Source: SAR324 cluster bacterium
GTDB lineage: Bacteria > SAR324 > XYD2-FULL-50-16
Length of the DNA stretch: 17,038 nt
Reading direction: 5' to 3'
Assembly: GCA_002401295.1 (NCBI GenBank)
Contig: NVSR01000045.1
Location: forward strand, 1,366-18,403
Shown here piece by piece: positions 8,627 to 16,373 of the stretch. Below the pieces are notes generated by a model that was not told where the DNA came from, made no database searches, and saw only the letters and a list, made by a program, of their open reading frames with translations. The first letter of the stretch is position 1. Each line of letters begins with the position of its first letter. Position numbers and translations under genes: made by a program.

Positions 8627-8970
8627 GATTAAATTTTTCTCTAAAACATTTGATGTATTTTATAAGTCACTGAATTTAAGAATGCCTTACGACGCAGAAA
8701 ACAAGCCAAAAAGAAATCACACTCTCGAAGAGTCTCTGCCTCCGGGGACAAGCCGCTTTTTTAAAGCCTGTGGAAGACTTAGGTGTATTGATTGCATTCA
8801 GTATGTTCTAGATTATTCCTAGAGTATTGTCACTCTCCATTCAACTCAGGATCGTGGCTATAAATCATTGCTTTCCCAAATTTAATCCTTTATTTCAGAA
8901 GTAATGATTGATTTGGGTGCTAAAACCTTCGGTATAGGAGTTCCCTATGCTAAAACTCTAAAGTGAAGTT
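8627..8970. other. Divergent intergenic region between motA and the lipoprotein gene
   Basis: This 344-bp spacer should contain outward promoters for motAB (minus) and the lipoprotein-mnmE block (plus). It contains small inverted repeats: ACTCT-CGA-AGAGT (8721-8733), TCTAG-attattc-CTAGA (8807-8823) and ATAGG-agttc-CCTAT (8934-8948). Weak -35/-10-like pairs occur, for example TTGATT at 8908 with GGTATA at 8931, but none is compelling. A 20-codon open frame (8904-8966) ends 4 bp before the lipoprotein ATG. I see no RNA gene or longer coding region. Confidence 0.5.
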
Positions 8971-9390
8971 ATGAGATATTTTTGGATCTTCTGCTGTTCT
9001 TTTTTTTTACTCACCGCCTGCCGCACTCCAGAACCTATTGTTGAGCGTGAAGTGTTCAAACCTGTGCTCTGCGCCGAGCCTCGAGTACTGACAGCCTATG
9101 ATTTTCATAACAGAGGCAAAGAACTCTTGGCTTCATACTTTAAAACCCGGAAGGAGAGTGAACTTTTTTTTTCCTGGTACGCCTCTGAGGACTCCGTCTA
9201 TATGGCGCAAACAATCAATAACTGTTTCGACAAGCGTAACAAGCATTTCCATGCGGTGAGAAATATCATTCAGAAAAATAAAATCCTGCAAAAACTGATC
9301 GTCCAGAACATGAGGCTTGACAGTCAGGCTCAGGTATCGGAATTATTCCTGGAAGATTACCGGAAAATTTTTATGCGCGACATCCAGTAG
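8971..9390 (+). CDS. Small predicted lipoprotein (139 aa)
   Basis: The protein begins with a hydrophobic signal segment and a clear lipobox, LTAC at 14-17, so C17 should be lipidated after signal peptidase II cleavage. The mature part of about 123 residues is polar and mainly helical, with three further cysteines scattered in it, and I do not recognise a family. The ATG at 8971 is the only start that includes the signal peptide. A weak purine stretch (AAGTGAAG) lies just upstream. It is the first gene of the plus-strand block, 87 bp ahead of mnmE, and faces away from motA. A role in the envelope near the motor is possible but rests only on position. Confidence 0.75.
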   Translation: MRYFWIFCCSFFLLTACRTPEPIVEREVFKPVLCAEPRVLTAYDFHNRGKELLASYFKTRKESELFFSWYASEDSVYMAQTINNCFDKRNKHFHAVRNIIQKNKILQKLIVQNMRLDSQAQVSELFLEDYRKIFMRDIQ

Positions 9391-9477
9391 GGTGCCAAAG
9401 CATGCTCAGTGGCTCCAGAAGGGGAGTGCTGGGAGAATTATTGAAAACGTCGTAAAATCAAGTCAAGAAAAACAGGA

Positions 9478-10860
9478 ATGATCGCCAATTATCACGATAC
9501 GATTGCAGGAATCGCCACAGCGCCGGGAGAAGCCGGCGTTAGTATTATCCGTCTCAGTGGAGAAAGCGCCCTGGAAGTTGCGGAAAAATTATTTCGCTCT
9601 AAAAAAGGGACAAGCGTCGCAGAGCTCAAGAATCGTCTATTAACCTATGGCTGGGTCGTTAAAGAGGAAAAAACTATTGATGAGGCTCTGCTTTGTGTCA
9701 TGCGGGGGCCTCATAGTTTCACCGCCGAAGATGTGGTCGAAATTCATTGCCATGGAGGAAGTTTCCTGACCCGATCCATCCTTGAGTTAGCCCTGGCTCA
9801 CGGTGCTCGCCTGGCCACTCCGGGAGAATTTACCCAGCGAGCTTTCCTCAACGGGCGGATTGATCTAACTCAAGCGGAAGCCACAAACGACTTAATCCAG
9901 GCCAAGAGCACTTTAGGTTTGGAAATGGTCGTCAATCAGCTCAAAGGGAAACTCTACCAGAAAATCATGGATTTTAAGGAGCAGATCTCCTGGGTCCTGG
10001 CTTTGGTGAATGCGGGCATTGATTTCCCTGAAGAAGATGTAGTATTTTCCCATCTCGAAGAAATAAAAAGCAAACTCAGCCATGTGGCAGTAGAGCTCAA
10101 ACAGCTCATCCATTCCGCTGATACGGGAATCATGGTTCGTGAGGGCTATAAAGTAGTCCTGGTGGGTGAACCGAACGTGGGGAAATCCAGTATCATGAAT
10201 GCTCTGCTGGGTGAGGCGCGAGCCATTGTCACTAAGATCCCTGGAACCACGCGGGATACGATTGAGGAGTCTTGTATTATCGAGGGGATCCCCATATCCC
10301 TTACGGATACAGCCGGGATTCGTGAAACCGATGATTTCGTAGAAAAAGAAGGCATCAATCGCTCTTTTTCCGCTATGACCAAAGCAGACTTAATCCTCTG
10401 GGTGATTGACATGGAATCCCCCACCTTCACCATGGCCTTGCCGGAGGAGGTCACCGAGCGAAAAGTACCGGTTTTACTGGTTACTAATAAAAGTGATTTG
10501 GTTGAAGCAGTGGAACTCACACTACCAACAGCCATCCAAAATTATCCGAAAATCGCGATTTCCGCGAAAAAAGAACAGGAAATTGATCGCTTAAAACAGA
10601 AGATTTTTCAGTTTATTTCGGGGAAAGTCGGTGCTTTGGCTGAAGATACCATGTTAACTAATTTGCGACAGAAACAGGCCAGTGAAGCTGCTCTGCTAGC
10701 CTTACAAGAAGCAACGCAAGCTCTGGAAGATGGAATGGGTGAAGAGTTCCTGACTGTCGACTTGACGCAAACACTGCATGCTTTAGGTGACATTGTAGGT
10801 GAAACCACTCCGGACGATATGCTCAACCGGATTTTTTCTCAATTCTGTATAGGGAAGTAA
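9478..10860 (+). CDS. mnmE: tRNA uridine-5-carboxymethylaminomethyl modification GTPase MnmE (TrmE)
   Basis: MnmE works with MnmG to install the cmnm5 or nm5 group on wobble uridine 34 of certain tRNAs. The 460 residues match the family in length and order. The N-terminal folate-binding domain opens DTIAGIATAPGEAGVSIIRL (7-26) and includes PGEFTQRAFLNGRIDLTQAEA. The inserted G domain carries GEPNVGKS (230-237), GTTRDTIEE (256-264), DTAG (277-280), NKSD (337-340) and SAK (362-364). The invariant C-terminal CIGK is present (457-460), with its catalytic-type cysteine C457. The ATG is supported by the conserved N-terminus, although the ribosome binding site is poor. Its TAA is one base before the ATG of the FlgN-like gene, so the two are probably co-translated. 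No missing residue was seen. Confidence 0.98.
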   Translation: MIANYHDTIAGIATAPGEAGVSIIRLSGESALEVAEKLFRSKKGTSVAELKNRLLTYGWVVKEEKTIDEALLCVMRGPHSFTAEDVVEIHCHGGSFLTRSILELALAHGARLATPGEFTQRAFLNGRIDLTQAEATNDLIQAKSTLGLEMVVNQLKGKLYQKIMDFKEQISWVLALVNAGIDFPEEDVVFSHLEEIKSKLSHVAVELKQLIHSADTGIMVREGYKVVLVGEPNVGKSSIMNALLGEARAIVTKIPGTTRDTIEESCIIEGIPISLTDTAGIRETDDFVEKEGINRSFSAMTKADLILWVIDMESPTFTMALPEEVTERKVPVLLVTNKSDLVEAVELTLPTAIQNYPKIAISAKKEQEIDRLKQKIFQFISGKVGALAEDTMLTNLRQKQASEAALLALQEATQALEDGMGEEFLTVDLTQTLHALGDIVGETTPDDMLNRIFSQFCIGK

Positions 10861-10861
10861 G

Positions 10862-11290
10862 ATGACTCAATCTTCCGATCTTGTGTTGCAAGAACTGGTG
10901 TGGAAAAAGCAAGAACTGGTTCGCCAACTATTATTGGCTTCACAAAAATATGCCTTACCTCAACAGGAAGCGGCAGCGGAAGAAATCTTAAAGTCTCGTG
11001 CGGAACTCATTCCCTTCTTAGAATTGAACGATCGTTGTATTGAGCAAAGAGAGGGAGAAATAGGCTGCCTTGCCAAAATACAGGAAAAAGAGCTATATCA
11101 AGACATCAACTTCATGATCCAGGCGATTGCCGATAACAATCAAATCGGCATCCTGCTACTGGAAGAAGAAAAAAAAGTATTAACTCTGGAAAAAAAACAA
11201 CTGGAACGTGGCAACAAAGTTTCAGGCTATTTGAAGCAACAAAGCAGCTTCAAGCCCATGTTTTCTTCAAAGACCTCAACAGCCTCTTGA
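10862..11290 (+). CDS. Probable FlgN-like flagellar export chaperone
   Basis: The 142 residues are almost wholly helical and charged, with long amphipathic heptad-like segments (about 7-125). The end is more flexible and rich in serine and threonine. FlgN-family chaperones, which escort hook-filament junction proteins, have this size and shape, and the closing pattern (LEKKQLERGNKVSGYL) is reminiscent of them. FliT or another small coiled-coil protein is the alternative, since the family is weakly conserved. Its ATG follows the mnmE stop by one base, and an AGGGAAG ribosome binding site lies in the end of mnmE. The FlaG-like gene starts 79 bp downstream, which supports a flagellar role. Confidence 0.5.
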   Translation: MTQSSDLVLQELVWKKQELVRQLLLASQKYALPQQEAAAEEILKSRAELIPFLELNDRCIEQREGEIGCLAKIQEKELYQDINFMIQAIADNNQIGILLLEEEKKVLTLEKKQLERGNKVSGYLKQQSSFKPMFSSKTSTAS

Positions 11291-11369
11291 CCCTCACAGC
11301 AGCTTTCATCGACTCGTGATCGCCCACTGCGACGGCAGAGCCTCAAATGGGGGTTTCACGGAGCATTGA

Positions 11370-11750
11370 ATGAAAGTCAGCGACACAACCTCACAACGCC
11401 AATATCATTTCGAGACCTTTGAACGTTTAGTAAAAACAGAGTCAAAAGTGCGCATCATTGAGATCGAGGTCAAAAAAGCATCCCCTAATGAACTGCAAGA
11501 TATCGAACTGCCTGTGAGTATTGAACGAGCGGCAGAACGTAGACGGGAAGCCCTGAGTGATTTTTTTGGAGCATCCATTGATTGGAGAGAATTGCGTTTT
11601 GTCCACTTTGCCAAGGATGGATTGATCTACATCAACGTCATTGAAAAAGCGACGGGGAGGGTCCTGCGTACTATCACCGAACAAACTTTGGAGAAGATGA
11701 GCGGTGATTTCAAACATATCACAGGAAACACAATTAATATTAGCAGCTAA
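11370..11750 (+). CDS. FlaG-like flagellar protein
   Basis: The C-terminal part (about 73-111) fits the FlaG family: LRFVHFAKDGLIYINVI followed by EKATGRVLRTIT and a short helix EQTLEKM. This corresponds to the usual pattern of a strand, a turn, a second strand with V-I/V-D/E-K-x-T-G, and I-R-x-I. FlaG proteins influence flagellar filament length or assembly, and their mechanism is poorly known. The N-terminal 70 residues are charged, variable and partly helical, as in other members. An ACGGAG ribosome binding site lies about seven bases before the ATG. It sits between the FlgN-like gene and a small orphan, all in one direction. Confidence 0.75.
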   Translation: MKVSDTTSQRQYHFETFERLVKTESKVRIIEIEVKKASPNELQDIELPVSIERAAERRREALSDFFGASIDWRELRFVHFAKDGLIYINVIEKATGRVLRTITEQTLEKMSGDFKHITGNTINISS

Positions 11751-11755
11751 GCAAT

Positions 11756-12082
11756 ATGTCCGGGTATCGGCGACACAAAGCCATTCGAAGAATTTTAGGG
11801 GATAAAAGAAAAATCCCCAAGCATTTAACGCAGGATGTCAACCTTTCTGCCGAGTCCTTGGAAAAGGCGCGAGAGTTTTACCGGGAAAATCCCTCTATTG
11901 CTCATACAGCCTTACCACAGAAACCGGAAACGGAAAGTATACGCCGTTCTAAAGCAGAGTATTTTCATTACCAACAAGAGGTTAAACTAGCCAAGCACCT
12001 CCAGCGAGAATTGCCCAAACCAGCTCCCGGTCGCTTGTTGAAACTACCCTTACCTAAATTTTCCTTCCTGGAGGAAGAGTAA
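11756..12082 (+). CDS. Small basic orphan protein (108 aa)
   Basis: I recognise no family. The N-terminus is strongly basic (SGYRRHKAIRRILGDKRK), the centre is helical and charged, and the end is proline-rich before an acidic LEEE tip. There is no signal peptide or membrane segment. It begins 5 bp after the FlaG-like stop with no obvious ribosome binding site, so it is probably translated by coupling within the flagellar gene cluster. Its stop lies only 4 bp from the stop of the convergent cheZ-like gene. The tight spacing and lack of any better overlapping frame support it as real. Confidence 0.6.
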   Translation: MSGYRRHKAIRRILGDKRKIPKHLTQDVNLSAESLEKAREFYRENPSIAHTALPQKPETESIRRSKAEYFHYQQEVKLAKHLQRELPKPAPGRLLKLPLPKFSFLEEE

Positions 12083-12086
12083 TCTC

Positions 12087-13322
12087 TTAAAAGCCAAATT
12101 CAGCCAACATATTATCAATGTCTGCCTGCTTGACTCCCTGTTCCGCACTCTCCCGATTATCTTGAGGGCCTTCCAAGACCAGACCATCTTCTGTCTTACC
12201 GATCAAAGGTGACAGGTGCTCAGGCTCCGTTGTTTCGGTTTCTACCGGGACACCCATAGTCCCACTATATTTTTTGAGAATTCCCAATAGTTTTAACTCT
12301 AGTTCTTCAATAAAACTAATAATTTTCTTCAGAGTCTGCCCGGTTAAATCCTGGAAGGATTGACTGCCGATAATCCGGAAATAAACCCCCTCATCTTCTC
12401 GCATCCTTTCCGAACGTTGCTCTAAAACCCCAATCACCTTCGATTGCAGCCCCACTAACATGGGATCAATGCTAGCAGCCAACTGAGGGTTTTCTCCCTT
12501 CAATGACTCCAGTTGCTTCTGAATGGAAGCACACTCCTGCAGTACCTGCTGATTTTTTTGTTGTTCTTCAGAGCTGGATTCTAACAGGTTTTCCACATCA
12601 TCCAAGGTAGAGTTAGCCGCCTCTTCCATGCGATGGATCACCAAGTTAAGCTTATCAATGGCATCAGGCATCTCATCACGCACAGCAGAGCCCAACTCTT
12701 CCGTTGGCACATGATCACTAAAATCCTGGAGTGAATTATAGATTCCCCGCACCATGAGGCCAACATCATTGATCAGGAAATAACTTTCCTTGCTGGCAGT
12801 CAGATGATGAATATAGTTGATTGCACTCCCCATATCCCCTTGATCCTTCCTGATGATAGCCTTAAAAAAGCTAGCAATCGCCTTAATCAACAAGCGGATC
12901 TTATCCATTTGCTGAGGTGGTAAGAGTCGCACTAAATAATAGATCTTTTCTTCGATCTCGTGCAGTTCCTGTTCAACCTCTTCAATGTTTTTGGAGAGCT
13001 GAAGATAGGCATCGTTAATGGCGAAAAAATCATCCCCCGGCTCATCAGGCAGCATGAAATGTAGCTTCTCACCTTTAAATTTTTCCAGGGAAAAGCGAAT
13101 ATAGGCGCCAATCAACTCCATGGAGCGCACATTCACCGCTCCTAACTCTAAGTTGTTCATACGTTTTAAGATGAGAGCACGAACCTTTTCCGGTTCTAAC
13201 TTGTCCTCATCGGCAAACATGACTAACAGCTCATCGTAATCCTTGATAGCACGATACAACTGAACAAAACTATCAAGGAAATCCGTTCGAGAAATGGAGA
13301 TTTTTGTCCCGTTTGCTTCCAC
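12087..13322 (-). CDS. cheZ: CheZ-like chemotaxis phosphatase with long N-terminal extension
   Basis: CheZ dephosphorylates CheY-P and so ends the motor-switching signal. The C-terminal half (about 180-411) carries the family signature SFQDLTGQTLKK (322-333). D325 and Q329 correspond to the catalytic pair D143 and Q147 of E. coli CheZ. The last residues, ADIDNMLAEFGF (400-411), match the C-terminal CheY-binding helix, and helical segments between them are consistent with the long CheZ hairpin. At 411 residues it is nearly twice the 214 of E. coli CheZ. The extra N-terminal 180 residues are helical and charged (heptad-like at about 105-130) with no recognised domain. The start is GTG (13320-13322) with GGAA eight bases upstream; the gene follows the 498-residue secreted protein by 21 bp. 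Confidence 0.88.
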   Translation of the reverse strand: MEANGTKISISRTDFLDSFVQLYRAIKDYDELLVMFADEDKLEPEKVRALILKRMNNLELGAVNVRSMELIGAYIRFSLEKFKGEKLHFMLPDEPGDDFFAINDAYLQLSKNIEEVEQELHEIEEKIYYLVRLLPPQQMDKIRLLIKAIASFFKAIIRKDQGDMGSAINYIHHLTASKESYFLINDVGLMVRGIYNSLQDFSDHVPTEELGSAVRDEMPDAIDKLNLVIHRMEEAANSTLDDVENLLESSSEEQQKNQQVLQECASIQKQLESLKGENPQLAASIDPMLVGLQSKVIGVLEQRSERMREDEGVYFRIIGSQSFQDLTGQTLKKIISFIEELELKLLGILKKYSGTMGVPVETETTEPEHLSPLIGKTEDGLVLEGPQDNRESAEQGVKQADIDNMLAEFGF

Positions 13323-13343
13323 TATGCTGTTCCAGAAAGAGGG

Positions 13344-14840
13344 TTATTGCTGACGAGCAACTAATTTCTCGCGCAGTGATTCGATATTTTTAAGCATTTC
13401 CCGTTTTCCTGTGAAAGACTCAGCTTGATTCAGTAGGTTCAACAGACCTTGAACATCTGCCTCACCCAGGGCACTTTTTGTCAACTTTGCTTTCACGTAA
13501 TCCATAGAAATAATGATTACATTTTCTCTCAACTGATTCCGCTTGGTTAAAGCGTTAAAGAGTTGGGCATCTGTTTCCGCAAATAGCGCCGCCTCTTCAA
13601 ACTGCTTGATACTGCCCATCAACTTATCAATTCTTGTCAGCTCATCACGGATTGTTTGAGACTGCTTGTGAGTCTCCACCGCCAAGACATAAGCCCGCCC
13701 ATAATCGGAATTTGTTTTGATAGCTTTAGTCACCCTGATCTCCCGGATCGAATCTTTTTCTGCAGCTCTACGCTTTTCCGCTTCCATCAACATACCACGG
13801 CTGAGTACAGACTGATCAATCAAGTTGAAAAAGGTCACATACATTGAGTTGTCGCTATTTTTGTAAACGACCGGTGGAATATCCATCACCATAGGATTAA
13901 ATACGGACCGTAACAGCAACCGCTGGGGAAAGCGAGGGTTCTTTACGACTTTAATATCATGTAAGTACTCCAAGCTTTTGATCGGACGCACCTCAAATTT
14001 CTTCTCACTATTGGGAATTGTGATATCTAATACAAATTCCTGAACCATTTTCCTGGTTCTACGATCCAAACGTTTTCTCTCATAAATCTCATAGGGTAGT
14101 TGCTCGCCCTTCAATTGAATGGGCTGGTCAAACTGGATTTCCAAACCAAATTGAGAAACGCCGTCTACAATTTGCCCCTTAGCATGAGGCAGTATTTTAG
14201 TTACATGATATGCCCGGCCGAAGGTATCCTGCTCAAGCTGTTCCTCCATTAAGAGGTAATTGTTTCTACGTAACATATAGGCATCCTCATAAGTCAACAG
14301 TTCCGTCATACCGTTATAGAGGCTAATGATATAACGAAATTTACTGCCTTTTTCATTCCGTCCAAAAGCTGTTTCCGCTGGGGAAATCAGATTGAAAGAC
14401 TTGATTTGGAAACGGAATTTTTTACCTGCCAAAGGATCATTTTTCTTGAATACCTTAATGTAAACATTGGCCTGCAAGGCGAGGCGGTGAAACTTATTCT
14501 TATCTAAAACTACAAACCGACTGTCTCGGGTGTCCAGGAATAGAAGATTACGATTATTGGATAAACGCAGTTTATCATCGCGGCTCCACTTATAGATTTG
14601 ATCGATATACCATTTATGAGCACTACCATCACTCAGAATAACGGAAAGGAAGTAGTCCTTCACCGTATCATTCTGTACATAGGTAGATGAGATGGTATAG
14701 CGGCCAAAAGTCCCCTTATCCAGTACTTTCGCTAAGGACAGTGCTGTTTGTTTATCCGTATATTTGGGAATCCCATTAGCGGCCCCACCTATCAGGAAAA
14801 AGATCATTAAGATGAATGGTAGTAATAACTTTGCTCTCAT
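13344..14840 (-). CDS. Secreted protein of unknown function (498 aa)
   Basis: A signal peptide is clear: a basic start (MRAK) and a hydrophobic core (about 5-20), with cleavage likely near ANG at 21-23. The mature protein should be periplasmic or outer-membrane associated. Residues about 30-345 are rich in predicted strands and may form one or two beta domains. About 355-498 are helical and probably coiled at the end (MLKNIESLREKL). I do not recognise a family. A strong AGGGA ribosome binding site precedes the ATG. It lies 48 bp after the LytR-C-type gene and 21 bp before the CheZ-like gene, so all three are probably one transcript. A secreted product next to a cytoplasmic chemotaxis phosphatase is unusual. 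Confidence 0.75.
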   Translation of the reverse strand: MRAKLLLPFILMIFFLIGGAANGIPKYTDKQTALSLAKVLDKGTFGRYTISSTYVQNDTVKDYFLSVILSDGSAHKWYIDQIYKWSRDDKLRLSNNRNLLFLDTRDSRFVVLDKNKFHRLALQANVYIKVFKKNDPLAGKKFRFQIKSFNLISPAETAFGRNEKGSKFRYIISLYNGMTELLTYEDAYMLRRNNYLLMEEQLEQDTFGRAYHVTKILPHAKGQIVDGVSQFGLEIQFDQPIQLKGEQLPYEIYERKRLDRRTRKMVQEFVLDITIPNSEKKFEVRPIKSLEYLHDIKVVKNPRFPQRLLLRSVFNPMVMDIPPVVYKNSDNSMYVTFFNLIDQSVLSRGMLMEAEKRRAAEKDSIREIRVTKAIKTNSDYGRAYVLAVETHKQSQTIRDELTRIDKLMGSIKQFEEAALFAETDAQLFNALTKRNQLRENVIIISMDYVKAKLTKSALGEADVQGLLNLLNQAESFTGKREMLKNIESLREKLVARQQ

Positions 14841-14888
14841 CGCTTTCCCTAAAAAATTGTTTTCATGATCCTGTCAATCCACTAGAAC

Positions 14889-15863
14889 TTACTTGTAGTC
14901 TTTACCGATATAGACTTCAATATCAACTCCGATCCGCTCACTTTGATTTGGCATCGGAATAATACGCTGTTGTCCAGGAATCAGCTTGGCTAGGAAGAGC
15001 GCACTCTTTAAGTAGTTTTCCCTGAAGTAGATCGTAGTCCTGGGCATGCTGGCATCCGTGGCATTGGAAATATTAATAATATCCAGTTTGATACCTAATG
15101 TTTCCTCGATGTATCGCTTTTGCAGATTACCCAGAAAAACAGACAGTTTGTAAGCTCGTTTGGCATAACCGCTAGCATTCAAAATCGACACTTGCATGAT
15201 GCTAGGCTTGTGATAACTCTTCTTGATTTGAGTGACACCAGTCATCAGCACTGCTTTTTTCTTGACCACCTTTTTTTTCTGCAACTGCTGGAAGCGAAGC
15301 TGCTCTTTTTGTTGTTTACGTTCGGCCTGAAGGCGCTGTTTTTCTGCACGTGCTTTTTCTTCAGCAGTCCGTTTGGCCTGAGCTTGTTTTTGTAAGCGCC
15401 CAAAATCCTTAAGTCGCAACCTCAATTGATTGTCACGGATCGGGCGAATCAACTCAGGAATCAAAATTTTTGTTGCTTGCACGACAAGATCAACCACAAA
15501 AAACACGTCTTCACCTTTTTCCTGAATATCTTCCTTAATTTGGATATTTTCCAGATCACTGCCGGCGGGGAAATTAACAAAGGGAGCTGGTAGTGTTTCC
15601 GGATCGACTAAGGTATTGGGTAAAGAAATAGAGAAACTCTTATTTCTACGGTCTTGTTTGATCACAACTCGACTGAGCTGGCGCGCGTCCAGGATTCCTT
15701 CGATATTCAGTATGCTGTCAGCCCCTTCCTTAGTCAGGGTCACCTTTTTGATGATGTTTCCCTGAGAAACTGAACTGGATTGTGCAAAGACAATGGGGAT
15801 GATCCCAAACTGGATAACCAGCAAAAAGACTAAACTTAGTTTCAAAGGTAAAAATCGAATCAT
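14889..15863 (-). CDS. Secreted protein with LytR C-terminal-type domain (324 aa)
   Basis: A signal peptide with a typical cleavage site (VFA before QSS, after residue 27) opens the protein. Residues about 35-155 are strand-rich and resemble an AMIN-type envelope-targeting domain (VTLTKEGADSILNIEG and onward); this is a suggestion only. A basic, glutamine-rich linker or coiled coil spans about 156-205. The C-terminal part (about 222-320) fits a LytR_C-type domain: MQVSILNASG, then KSALFLAKLIPGQ, then GVDIEVYIGKDY. Such domains occur in envelope proteins and their role is unclear. An AAGGGAG ribosome binding site sits about seven bases before the ATG. It appears to be the first gene of the cluster that ends with cheZ. 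Confidence 0.72.
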   Translation of the reverse strand: MIRFLPLKLSLVFLLVIQFGIIPIVFAQSSSVSQGNIIKKVTLTKEGADSILNIEGILDARQLSRVVIKQDRRNKSFSISLPNTLVDPETLPAPFVNFPAGSDLENIQIKEDIQEKGEDVFFVVDLVVQATKILIPELIRPIRDNQLRLRLKDFGRLQKQAQAKRTAEEKARAEKQRLQAERKQQKEQLRFQQLQKKKVVKKKAVLMTGVTQIKKSYHKPSIMQVSILNASGYAKRAYKLSVFLGNLQKRYIEETLGIKLDIINISNATDASMPRTTIYFRENYLKSALFLAKLIPGQQRIIPMPNQSERIGVDIEVYIGKDYK

Positions 15864-15972
15864 ATTACCACTCCCTTGGAGAATTGTCGGGGTATCTTCT
15901 TGTTTTTTCTATAGGCTTATTTTTTGATACAGCTGGAATGCACAAAAAGGACCACTTAATAAAAAAATACGG

Positions 15973-16054
15973 GGATTTTGCGTTAACATATTTATTTGCT
16001 TTATTAATTCTTACTAACAAGTCCTACCCTGTCTTAGCAACCGGATTTTGCGTT
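15973..16054. repeat. 12-bp direct repeat, 70 bp apart
   Basis: GGATTTTGCGTT occurs at 15973-15984 and at 16043-16054, identical and in the same orientation. Both copies lie upstream of the LytR-C-type gene, about 110 and 180 bp from its start. They could be binding sites for a regulator, but two copies of a T-rich 12-mer can also arise by chance. Confidence 0.5.
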
Positions 16055-16173
16055 TCCTGATTTTAACCCTTCGATTTTCCAGCTTAAAACTCGCTGAACC
16101 TTTGAAAATGCCTGACTAACGATGCTAAGGTTGCCTCCCCACCCAATTCCCCCAGATAAGGTAATACAACCAT

Positions 16174-16326
16174 TTGAAATGATGATTATTAAAATATAAA
16201 GAGTCCTTTGATAAGAAAAGAGAGTACTTCTCTCACTAGGGGAACTCAGCAAAGAAAAAAAAATAGAAAAAAGCACCTATATTTTTAAGAAAGCGAATTG
16301 ATTAATCCTAAAGAATCACGTAAATA
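16174..16326 (+). promoter_or_regulatory. Candidate promoters for the zinc-ribbon gene
   Basis: Two plus-strand sigma70-like pairs are visible. TTGAAA (16174-16179) precedes TATAAA (16195-16200) with a short 15-bp spacer and good hexamers. TTGATT (16298-16303) precedes TAAATA (16321-16326) with an ideal 17-bp spacer but a poor -10. Either could serve the gene at 16374. The strong AT bias here makes both weak predictions. Confidence 0.28.
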
Positions 16327-16373
16327 AAGACCAAGAAAACGAAAAATTCTAAAATAACCACGAATGAGGAACA

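Larger units (their letters stand above)
15864..16373. other. Divergent AT-rich intergenic region
   Basis: These 510 bp separate the LytR-C-type gene (minus) from the zinc-ribbon gene (plus). They hold a 12-bp direct repeat and weak plus-strand promoter-like pairs, both listed separately. Long A runs lie at about 16252-16272. No convincing minus-strand promoter was found. An 80-codon minus-strand open frame (16034-16276) lacks a ribosome binding site and family features and is not accepted. No RNA gene was recognised. Confidence 0.5.

Noticed and set aside
8505..8822. 105-codon plus-strand open frame across the motA start
   Set aside because: Its first part is antisense to motA and the rest has no coding features.
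8855..8871. TGGC...TTGC resembling a sigma54 promoter upstream of the lipoprotein gene
   Set aside because: The GG and GC elements are 14 bp apart instead of the required 12, so the spacing does not fit.
9391..9414. Imperfect hairpin (GGTGCCA with TGGCTCC) after the lipoprotein gene
   Set aside because: It has a mismatch, a 10-base loop and no T run, so it is not a credible terminator.
16220..16234. GAGAG-TACTT-CTCTC hairpin with T-rich sequence on the minus strand
   Set aside because: A five-pair stem is too weak for a terminator, and no minus-strand gene ends there.
16034..16276. 80-codon minus-strand open frame with a hydrophobic start
   Set aside because: No ribosome binding site, low-complexity composition and no recognisable feature in an AT-rich spacer.
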